A stretch of 5,129 bases of DNA, taken from Armatimonadota bacterium (GTDB lineage: Bacteria > Armatimonadota > Fimbriimonadia > Fimbriimonadales > Fimbriimonadaceae). Every line of letters begins with the position of its first letter. The first letter of the stretch is position 1. Made by a program: the position numbers and the translations under genes. Location: NCBI GenBank assembly GCA_023428805.1, contig JAEYWW010000368.1:1-5129 (forward strand), given 5' to 3'. Under the pieces are notes generated by a model. It had not been told where the DNA came from, ran no database searches, and worked only from the letters and a program-made list of their open reading frames with translations. Of the stretch, positions 1-5,129 are shown piece after piece.

Positions 1-61
1 GTCCAAATTGCTCCCAGTAGCTTAACGCTCAAGGCATCCCATCGGTTGCCCACGGGCTTAG

Positions 62-101
62 TATGAACGATCATTAGACCCGTATGGAAGGTCCGTTCAT
101 A
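62..101. promoter_or_regulatory. Inverted repeat upstream of the DUF3052 gene, possible operator or hairpin
   Basis: TATGAACG (62-69) is matched by its exact reverse complement CGTTCATA (94-101). The arm centres lie 32 bp apart, close to three helical turns. Inside, GACC (77-80) pairs with GGTC (90-93), so an RNA copy could fold into a bulged two-part hairpin. Just downstream CGGCGCA occurs twice (111-117 and 121-127) at a 10-bp period. The stretch ends about 35 bp before the GTG start at 137. A regulator-binding site is the natural reading, but no promoter I can defend is visible nearby, and chance is not excluded for arms this short. Confidence 0.35.
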
Positions 102-136
102 TTGTTTCGTCGGCGCATTTCGGCGCAAAATAGAGC

Positions 137-532
137 GTGCTGGCAGGTTATTCGGGCAAACCGCTCTTTGAAAAACTCGGGGTCAAGCCGGGGATGACTG
201 CCTTGTTCATCGAAGCTCCCGAGGAAATCGTCGAACCTTGGAGATCCGACCTGGGCTTGCAATCAGACGCCGATCCCCTCGACTTCACAATGATATTTGC
301 GGTTGAGAAGGCCATCCTGGACTCCCATCTTCGGGCTGTCCGCCCCCGCCTGCGGTCCAACGGCATGATCTGGGCGGCATGGCCCAAGAAGGCAAGCAAG
401 GTGCCGACAACAATAACCGAGGATGCGATCCGCGAGCTGGCCTTCCCTCTCGGTTTAGTGGACGTCAAGGTCTGCGCGGTGAGTGAAGTCTGGTCGGGGT
501 TGAAGCTGGTCATACGGCTGACCGAACGCTGA
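137..532 (+). CDS. DUF3052 family protein
   Basis: This 131-residue cytosolic protein has no signal peptide or membrane segment. It reads as a DUF3052 member. The N-terminus contains AGYSGKPL followed by KLGVKPGM and a hydrophobic strand ending in EAPEE (residues 3-30). The middle holds a strand and helix (about 49-68), then GMIWAAWPKK (76-85), and the end has GLVDVKVCAVSEVWSGLKLV (106-125). The order Gly-Tyr-Ser-Gly, Trp-Pro-Lys-Lys and Trp-Ser-Gly-Leu-Lys is what I know from this family, and the length is close to the usual 130-150. The biochemical function is unknown. The start is a GTG. An in-frame TAG at 131-133 rules out any longer protein, and starting here puts the conserved GYSG motif where the family has it. 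There is no Shine-Dalgarno sequence. The acyltransferase gene follows on the same strand with no obvious terminator between them, so co-transcription is possible. No functional link is known. Confidence 0.9.
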   Translation: MLAGYSGKPLFEKLGVKPGMTALFIEAPEEIVEPWRSDLGLQSDADPLDFTMIFAVEKAILDSHLRAVRPRLRSNGMIWAAWPKKASKVPTTITEDAIRELAFPLGLVDVKVCAVSEVWSGLKLVIRLTER

Positions 533-612
533 CCAGGGCATCGATCACTTGGCAGTGTGTGGAGGGCACGTTCATCCCTGAGCTTGTCATCAAGCCCTCC
601 CGAAAATTTGTA

Positions 613-1800
613 ATGCTCGTGTCTGCACCTCCCCGATCACGTGGTTCGGTGGCACTGGACAAACTCCGCGCTTCCGCAAGTTTGGCCGTCTTCTTTGGTC
701 ATGCACGGGCGATTTTCTTTGCTGACCCTTCCCAATTCCGCAGCATTGGCCCGCTTGGGCTGGCCCTGAACTTATCCACCCGATTTGCTCATGTCGCGGT
801 CATCGTTTTCTTTGTAGTCAGTGGGTATCTGGTCGGCGGATCAACAGCCCGCTCCTGGCAAAACGGGAAATTTTCCGCAGGAGACTATGCCTTCACCCGC
901 TTGACCAGGCTCTGGCTCGTCATGATTCCGGCCCTCACGATCGGGCTTGTGCTGGATGCTTTTGGCGCATCGCAGTTCGGATGGCATCCCATCTACCAAG
1001 GCGGAGGCAGTTGGTCGTCGATCATATTGCGACCTGTCGATTCCGCGCTGGGATGGCGGACCTATCTCGGCAATCTGGCGTTTCTGCAAACGATCCTTGT
1101 CCATCCTCAAGGCAGCAACGGGCCGCTCTGGAGCATGGCCAACGAGTTTTGGTACTACGTCCTGCTGCCGCTTGGACTTCTGGCATTGTCGAGGAGGGAC
1201 CGAATCCATCACCGGCTTTTTGGCCTTGCCGGCATTGCGGCAGCCTGTGCGTTCGTGGGGCTGCCAGTTCTGACCCGGTTTCCCATCTGGCTCTGCGGTC
1301 TGGGCGCGGCGCATCTTCCCTATCGATCAATTCAGAATGCCTCTTTTTGGAGATGGGGCATCGGAATCTGTCTCGTCAGCTTCGGGCTCGGCTCCACGTT
1401 TCTGCATCGGCTTGACTATTGGCCTGTTCAGATTGGAACAGATTACATTCTGGCCGCGATGGCGGCCGGATTGATCTGGCTGCTGATGCTGGATCGTGAA
1501 GCCGACACCGACAGCAAGTTGAGCCGCGCCTCCCGCGCTTTGTCAGGCATGTCGTTCAGCCTCTACTTGCTGCATACACCCATGCTCGTGCTCCTGGCGG
1601 CGGCGTTGATTCCAGAGGGCGAACGCTGGGTGCCAACCCCGGCAAGGATCGGTCTCTGGCTGATGCTCTGCTGCGGGATCATCTTCGTGGCCTGGGGACA
1701 TTCACGCCTTTTTGATTTCACCATCAAAGCGGTGCGGGAGAGGCTGCGAAGCAGCCCGTTCCTCGGCGCCAGGATTTCGCCGCGACCAATCGATTCTTGA
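613..1800 (+). CDS. Acyltransferase 3 family integral membrane protein
   Basis: This polytopic inner-membrane protein (395 residues from ATG 613) belongs to the acyltransferase-3 (OafB/OatA-type) family, which moves acyl groups, often acetyl, onto cell-surface sugars or small molecules. Hallmarks in order: LDKLRASASLAVFFGHA near residue 15, with Arg19 and His30 forming the R-X10-H motif; FFVVSGYLVGGS (about 66-77); the RxxR motif in FTRLTRLW (Arg96, Arg99); NGPLWSMANEFWYY (about 170-182) with a conserved Glu; and a late SLYLLHTPM helix (about 316-324). About ten membrane helices are visible. There is no C-terminal SGNH domain, so this is the stand-alone form; the substrate cannot be told. An in-frame GTG at 559 would add 18 residues (413 aa). 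I prefer ATG 613 because it is the better codon and the family motif lies near the N-terminus; GTG 649 is also possible. None has a convincing ribosome-binding site. The gene lies downstream of the DUF3052 gene on the same strand and 129 bp before the regulator gene, with no clear terminator. Confidence 0.92.
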   Translation: MLVSAPPRSRGSVALDKLRASASLAVFFGHARAIFFADPSQFRSIGPLGLALNLSTRFAHVAVIVFFVVSGYLVGGSTARSWQNGKFSAGDYAFTRLTRLWLVMIPALTIGLVLDAFGASQFGWHPIYQGGGSWSSIILRPVDSALGWRTYLGNLAFLQTILVHPQGSNGPLWSMANEFWYYVLLPLGLLALSRRDRIHHRLFGLAGIAAACAFVGLPVLTRFPIWLCGLGAAHLPYRSIQNASFWRWGIGICLVSFGLGSTFLHRLDYWPVQIGTDYILAAMAAGLIWLLMLDREADTDSKLSRASRALSGMSFSLYLLHTPMLVLLAAALIPEGERWVPTPARIGLWLMLCCGIIFVAWGHSRLFDFTIKAVRERLRSSPFLGARISPRPIDS

Positions 1801-1929
1801 GTCTTCGACAGAACCGCCCACTTCGGACAAGGTCATTGGAAATTCTGGTGTTGTCTCAAGTCCATGACTAGAAAGAATGAGCGGCGGCGATGTTTTCGGC
1901 ACAAGACCTGCAACAATCGAAGCGTCCAA

Positions 1930-4521
1930 ATGAGCGAGCGCATTCAGCTTCGCGTCCTCGGCCCCGTGACGCTCGAATACGGGGACAAGTCGATTCGACG
2001 CTTCCGCTCCCGCCGAGCCGCCGAGCTTCTCGCCCTGCTGGCATCGCGGCGGCCTCATCGCATCCGGCGCAAGGAGGCGGCCCAGACCATCTGGCCCGAC
2101 CTGGCTTCTGAGTCCCAAATGGTGAACCTCCGCCAGTCCATCCATTACATCAGAGGAGCCATTCAAAGCCTCGGTGCACCAGTCGGTCATCTCTCAGCCG
2201 ACTCAGATTTCCTGGAGCTCACCGACGACTGCTGGGTGGTCGACTTGGACGAAGCAGACACACATTCATCCTTGGAATTCGCGGAGGGCCTGGATGCGGA
2301 ATGGCTGGATGAGTTTCGGCAGGAGTCTTCCTGCGACCAGCCCACGCCGACCGTGCGCCCCGCAGCTCGGCGTCAGGCGGCTCCCGTTCTTTTTGGGCGG
2401 GATGAGGAGATTCGGCATATCCTCGACCTTCTGGAACGACGCGAACCACTGGTGACGCTGACCGGCCTGGCGGGGTCGGGCAAATCGACTCTGGCACGGG
2501 GAGTTCTCCATGCCTGGTCAGAACGGGGAAATCTAGTCCAAGACTGGACCCTGCCCGATCTTCGCAGCACTTTGGAAGCGGGACGTCTGCCGGGAGCGGA
2601 GCTGATCAGCGTGGATTGCGCCGATCTCCCTGCCGCGGAATCATCTCCCGTCATCCGTCGTCTTCTCCGTGATCCGAATTCCCCCCAGGTGATCGCAACC
2701 TCACGAACTCCCATCGACCTTCCCGGGGAGCGGATTGTCGCCGTTGCCCTGCTGCCATCTTCCGTGCCCGGGGAATCTGTTCGGAACCCATCCGTCAAGA
2801 TCATGGTTCATGCCTCTGGCCGCCGTTTTGGCGAAGCAGACGCGGCCGACCTCTCTGAGCTGGCCGCGCTGGCTTCTGGCCTGCCGAGCGCCCTGGTCCT
2901 CATCGGACGCAGACTGGCCGTCTTCTCCCCCCGTGAGCTTCTGGATCAGCTTGGCGCGCCGCATGATGAGAACCTGCTGCAGGATTGCGGTGAAGACATC
3001 CTACGTCAAGCTCCCGCAACCCTTCACGAAGGCCTGGCCATGCTGAGCGTGTTCACCCGCCCTTTTCGAGCCGCGATGGCCGCCAGCATGTGGCCGGGGT
3101 CAGCAGGACCAGAGGCCGTCGCCAAACTCTGCTTTCACTCCGTCCTCCTGACATCTGGCGGTGAAGAACCTCGGTTTCGCCTTGTTGAGCCTGTTCGACA
3201 GCTTCTGGAATCCCGGCTGACGGACGAGCAGCGCGACGCCTCCATGCGGCGCATGGTCCACGGCTTCCATCGCCTTTGGGGAGCATGGGGCCGGGCTGAT
3301 TCGGCGACGATTCCGGCGCCTATTCGGAGAACACTCGGACCGGAAATCGCCGATGTCGAGCGTGCCGCAACTTGGGCATGGCACAACGATATGCCCGAGG
3401 CTTGGGAGTTGTCCTGGGTGGTGGTGCGCTGGCACCTCGCCGAGCACCGTCCCCTGCGCTTGATCTCGTTTCTCGCAGAGCTTGACTCCCGCAATCTCCC
3501 TGATGCTCCCAATCAGCCGCAGCAATTGCTGCGGGGGGCGGTCATGCTCGCCAACGACTTCTTTCAGGAGGCGGCAGATGCCCTCGATTCCTGGCTTGAG
3601 GTCAGTCGTGCAGACAACCTTTGGACCGCCGATGCGCTCTGCTGGAACGCCACCGCACGCTTCCGCATCAAACGTCTCCGCTATGCGGAGATGCTGTCGG
3701 AGGGAATTCTTCTCTTCGATGAACTTGGAATGCCCGAGCGGGCCGCCAGAATCGCCCTGACCGCGCACTGGAGCCTCCAGACTTATCCCCAGAAGGAGCA
3801 GACCTGCCGCCGCGCGATGTCGATGGCAACGGCCCGAGGGGATCAGCACCTCTACGCCGACGCCTGCATGGTCCTCGCCCAGACCGAACGGCTGCGCGGG
3901 CGATTCGTCGCCGCCAAAGTGCTGGCCATCGAAGCCCTGAGCATCTACGCGGAGTTGGAGGAGCCGATTTCTGCGGCAATCTCCGAGTCGCTCGTCGGGC
4001 GAATCGATGAAGAACTGGGACAGGTCGAATCGGCCTTGAAGCAATATCAGGCGGCGATTCCTGTCTTGGAACAGGCCGAGAATGTCTTCTATCTCTGCAT
4101 CGCCCTCACCTACCTCGCCGACCTGCTCACCACCCGCGGACCGGTGGAGCAGGCGATTGAGATTCATCGCCGCTGCATCCGGCTCCGCAGCCGCCCCGGC
4201 CTCGAAGACGGTCTGGCGACCAACTGGAAGGGGTTGGGGCGCGCGCAGATTGAGGCCGGACATTTCGCCGAAGCCATCCTCAGCCTCAGCCAGGCCATCG
4301 ACTCCTACACAGACAATGGACACATCAACGCCCGCGCCACCGCGATGGGCTATCGGGGCATCGCCCAAATGCGAAACGGCCAGCTTGAAGAGGGCATGGA
4401 AGACGTCCGATATGCCTGGATGATCCTTTCACCCCTCACCGAAAGCCAGATCAACTGGGTCGGGCCGGACGTCGCATTGCTGATGCCCCAGCTCCAATCC
4501 ATGCTCGCCGCTCCCGTCTAG
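1930..4521 (+). CDS. SARP-like winged-helix regulator with AfsR-type STAND ATPase and TPR repeats
   Basis: This is a large cytosolic transcription regulator, 863 residues from ATG 1930. Residues about 5-78 form an OmpR/SARP-type winged helix (IQLRVLGPVTLEYGDKS, then RFRSRRAAELLALLA, IWPD and VNLRQSIHYIR). A short stretch ending in GLDAEWLDEFRQ (120-131) matches only the linker of a bacterial transcriptional activation domain; the rest of that domain is absent. The STAND/NB-ARC ATPase follows: LFGRDEE (154-160), Walker A GLAGSGKST (179-187), Walker B LISVDCADL (Asp229), the sensor-like IATSR (255-259), and GLPSALVLIGRRLA with the GxP motif (about 317-330). A second winged helix spans about 368-430 (LAMLSVFTRPF, FRLVEPVRQLLESRL). 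The C-terminal half is helical, with TPR-like pairs clearest from about 570 to 840. By family knowledge, nucleotide binding and the TPR sensor would gate DNA binding; ligand and target genes are unknown. ATG 1864 would add 22 residues rich in Arg, Lys and Cys that no family member needs, so I chose 1930. No Shine-Dalgarno sequence fits either start. A weak promoter-like pair (TTGTCT 1851-1856, AAGAAT 1873-1878, 16-bp spacer) would favour 1930, but each box matches only 4 of 6. Confidence 0.92.
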   Translation: MSERIQLRVLGPVTLEYGDKSIRRFRSRRAAELLALLASRRPHRIRRKEAAQTIWPDLASESQMVNLRQSIHYIRGAIQSLGAPVGHLSADSDFLELTDDCWVVDLDEADTHSSLEFAEGLDAEWLDEFRQESSCDQPTPTVRPAARRQAAPVLFGRDEEIRHILDLLERREPLVTLTGLAGSGKSTLARGVLHAWSERGNLVQDWTLPDLRSTLEAGRLPGAELISVDCADLPAAESSPVIRRLLRDPNSPQVIATSRTPIDLPGERIVAVALLPSSVPGESVRNPSVKIMVHASGRRFGEADAADLSELAALASGLPSALVLIGRRLAVFSPRELLDQLGAPHDENLLQDCGEDILRQAPATLHEGLAMLSVFTRPFRAAMAASMWPGSAGPEAVAKLCFHSVLLTSGGEEPRFRLVEPVRQLLESRLTDEQRDASMRRMVHGFHRLWGAWGRADSATIPAPIRRTLGPEIADVERAATWAWHNDMPEAWELSWVVVRWHLAEHRPLRLISFLAELDSRNLPDAPNQPQQLLRGAVMLANDFFQEAADALDSWLEVSRADNLWTADALCWNATARFRIKRLRYAEMLSEGILLFDELGMPERAARIALTAHWSLQTYPQKEQTCRRAMSMATARGDQHLYADACMVLAQTERLRGRFVAAKVLAIEALSIYAELEEPISAAISESLVGRIDEELGQVESALKQYQAAIPVLEQAENVFYLCIALTYLADLLTTRGPVEQAIEIHRRCIRLRSRPGLEDGLATNWKGLGRAQIEAGHFAEAILSLSQAIDSYTDNGHINARATAMGYRGIAQMRNGQLEEGMEDVRYAWMILSPLTESQINWVGPDVALLMPQLQSMLAAPV
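3517..3534. repeat. 18-bp perfect palindrome inside the regulator gene
   Basis: CCGCAGCAA is followed directly by its exact reverse complement TTGCTGCGG, giving an 18-bp palindrome without a spacer. It is in register with the codons and encodes Pro-Gln-Gln-Leu-Leu-Arg in the helical half of the regulator. The symmetry depends on the less GC-rich codons CAA and TTG at its centre. It may be a coincidence of the coding sequence or a dimer-binding site; the sequence alone cannot decide. Confidence 0.5.
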
Positions 4522-4524
4522 GCC

Positions 4525-4555
4525 TTGAGCGCGGGTCCGCCCAACTCGGTATAAT
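4525..4555 (+). promoter_or_regulatory. Sigma-70-type promoter of the tRNA-Ala gene
   Basis: A perfect -10 box TATAAT lies at 4550-4555. A -35 element TTGAGC (4 of 6 to TTGACA) lies at 4525-4530, with a slightly long 19-bp spacer. Transcription would begin near 4562, leaving a leader of about ten bases before the mature tRNA at 4573, as expected for a tRNA gene. The -35 box starts 3 bp after the stop codon of the upstream regulator, so the tRNA is transcribed on its own from a very tight junction. Confidence 0.8.
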
Positions 4556-4572
4556 CGGCGGGCTCCACACGT

Positions 4573-4648
4573 GGGGATGTAGCTCAGCTGGGAGAGCGCT
4601 GCAATCGCACTGCAGAGGTCGTGGGTTCGAATCCCATCATCTCCACCA
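4573..4648 (+). tRNA. tRNA-Ala (anticodon CGC)
   Basis: The 76-base cloverleaf folds fully. The acceptor stem GGGGATG (4573-4579) pairs with CATCTCC (4638-4644) and contains the G3-U70 wobble that alanyl-tRNA synthetase recognises. The D stem is GCTC/GAGC (4582-4585, 4594-4597). The anticodon stem CTGCA/TGCAG flanks the loop ATCGCAC, with anticodon CGC at 4606-4608 reading codon GCG. The variable loop is AGGTC, the T stem GTGGG/CCCAT and the T loop TTCGAAT. The discriminator is A and the CCA end is encoded (4646-4648). Anticodon and G3-U70 agree on alanine. As a CGC isoacceptor it would serve GCG only, and a UGC isoacceptor elsewhere would normally also read that codon. Confidence 0.97.
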
Positions 4649-4650
4649 TA

Positions 4651-4668
4651 GGTTCAAATCCTCCACGA
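4651..4668 (+). repeat. Degenerate partial copy of the tRNA 3' end
   Basis: GGTTCAAATCC (4651-4661) matches GGTTCGAATCC of the tRNA T arm (4624-4634) at 10 of 11 positions. CTCCACGA (4661-4668) then matches the tRNA end CTCCACCA (4641-4648) at 7 of 8. The two matches are in the same order as in the tRNA, with a gap of about seven bases in the copy. It starts 2 bp after the tRNA CCA end. It could be a decayed attachment-site repeat left by an element that integrated at the tRNA, or a remnant of tandem tRNA duplication. No integrase is visible in the window. Confidence 0.5.
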
Positions 4669-4689
4669 ATTGTCCGTCAATTGTCCGTC
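4668..4689. repeat. Perfect 11-bp tandem repeat downstream of the tRNA
   Basis: AATTGTCCGTC occurs twice back to back (4668-4678 and 4679-4689) with no mismatch. Within it AATTG (4668-4672) and CAATT (4678-4682) also form a small inverted repeat around TCCGT. It abuts the tRNA 3'-end copy on one side and a hairpin on the other. It may be a protein-binding array such as recombinase arm sites, or replication slippage. Confidence 0.7.
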
Positions 4690-4707
4690 CCAAAACCGGA
4701 GTTTGGG
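4689..4707. terminator. Possible terminator hairpin between the tRNA and the convergent gene
   Basis: CCCAAA (4689-4694) pairs with TTTGGG (4702-4707) around a 7-base loop. On the + strand only a weak T-rich tail (TCTTT, 4711-4715) follows, and on the - strand there is no T tract. The site lies where transcription of the tRNA and of the - strand gene would meet, which suits a terminator, but the stem is short and the tail poor. Confidence 0.35.
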
Positions 4708-4718
4708 CGATCTTTGGC

Positions 4719-5129
4719 TCACGCCCTGACATCACGCCAAACCTGTTCGGCTTTCTCCAGATCATCCACGATGCGGCTCATGCCGAGGGGAAGGTCTTCG
4801 CATGGACACGTCACGCCGAGCGCTTCTGCGACCTGCCTCGCCATGAATTCGCGAAGATGATCGAACTGCTCCGGATCCCACGGATCGCCGGCATGGAGCT
4901 CAAAGGAGTTGTTCATCGCGTCGTAGAGATCCCTGTCCCTCCTGTCTCTGCGCGTGCGGGAAGGGGAGTGGACCCGATACGCGATCCCCCCAAATTGACC
5001 CTGTGCGCTCGCCGCCGGAACCAGATCCTGCTCTCGGCGGAGCGTGTCGCACCAGAGCCGCAGGGAGCCTCCCGATGTCTTGTCCACGTCGAAGTCCCTT
5101 CCCCGGGAATCCGAGAGCCCCGCTGAAGC
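4719..5129 (-). CDS. Unrecognised protein, 3' part only (5' end beyond the window)
   Basis: The frame is open from the window edge at 5129 down to TGA at 4719-4721, giving 136 visible codons. A GTG at 5087 could serve as a start, but the frame continues open upstream of it, so the gene is probably longer and cut by the window. I do not recognise the family. The visible part has no membrane segment. It contains TSGGSLRLWCDTLRR, a very basic patch SRTRRDRRDRD with AGA/AGG codons that are rare in the neighbouring genes, and an acidic helical tail (PWDPEQFDHLREFMARQVAE, then a CPC pair, ending DDLEKAEQVWRDVRA). The tail looks like genuine protein and its codons end mostly in G or C. The basic patch might mark a frameshift or a linker. 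The gene converges on the tRNA and may be part of an accessory segment inserted next to it, which is only an inference from position. Confidence 0.5.
   Translation of the reverse strand, partial: ASAGLSDSRGRDFDVDKTSGGSLRLWCDTLRREQDLVPAASAQGQFGGIAYRVHSPSRTRRDRRDRDLYDAMNNSFELHAGDPWDPEQFDHLREFMARQVAEALGVTCPCEDLPLGMSRIVDDLEKAEQVWRDVRA

Noticed and set aside
1..66. Possible tail of an upstream + strand gene ending at TGA 64-66
   Set aside because: Twenty-one codons (ending HRLPTGLV) with no recognisable motif; too short to support.
1..74. Possible start of a divergent - strand gene (ATG at 74, reading MIVHTKPVGNRWDAL onward to the window edge)
   Set aside because: Only 24 codons are visible, there is no ribosome-binding site, the frame is also open upstream of the ATG, and the inverted repeat lies across its start. 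It cannot be told from a chance frame without more sequence.
102..131. Promoter-like TTGTTT and CAAAAT with an 18-bp spacer before the GTG at 137, implying a leaderless transcript
   Set aside because: The boxes match the consensus at only 3 of 6 and 4 of 6 positions, common by chance.
841..1415. Several overlapping open frames on both strands within the acyltransferase gene
   Set aside because: They are shadow frames of a gene with conserved motifs throughout and have none of their own.
3100..4368. Long open frame (422 codons) on the - strand opposite the regulator gene
   Set aside because: It lies entirely antisense to a gene with clear domains and its translation shows no family motif; long antisense frames are common opposite GC-rich genes.
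4561..4650. Integrase or other mobile-element gene beside the tRNA
   Set aside because: No recombinase motif appears in any frame near the tRNA, so an integrated element is only suggested by the repeats.
4857..5126. + strand open frame of 89 codons opposite the partial - strand gene
   Set aside because: Proline- and arginine-rich with no motif. The - strand frame has the more protein-like sequence and remains open to the edge.

Overview
This 5.1-kb bacterial chromosomal window is moderately GC-rich (about 60% by eye, not computed). It holds three complete protein genes on the + strand, one tRNA gene, and the 3' part of an unrecognised gene on the - strand. No start codon in the window has a good Shine-Dalgarno sequence. 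The combination of a DUF3052 protein with a SARP-like winged-helix/STAND-ATPase/TPR regulator fits Armatimonadota (Fimbriimonas-like) or another high-GC, environmental non-model lineage. This placement is an inference from gene content and I hold it only loosely.

Layout. Positions 1-136 are non-coding as far as I can tell and carry an 8-bp inverted repeat and a short direct repeat, a candidate control region. Positions 137-532 encode a small DUF3052 protein. After a short gap comes an acyltransferase-3 membrane protein (ends 1800), on the same strand and possibly in the same transcript. Positions 1930-4521 (or from 1864) encode a large regulator: an N-terminal DNA-binding winged helix, a compact AfsR-type P-loop ATPase, a second winged helix, and C-terminal TPR-like helices. 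Only 3 bp after its stop codon a sigma-70-type promoter begins that drives tRNA-Ala(CGC) at 4573-4648.

Downstream of the tRNA is a short, structured stretch (4649-4718). It contains a degenerate partial copy of the tRNA 3' end, a perfect 11-bp tandem repeat and a small hairpin. The - strand reading frame that converges on the tRNA runs off the right edge of the window and may belong to an accessory segment.

No defence system, CRISPR array, integrase or transposase is visible. The points most worth a second look are the tRNA 3'-end echo (a possible old attachment site), the reduced architecture of the SARP-like regulator, and an 18-bp perfect palindrome inside the regulator gene.
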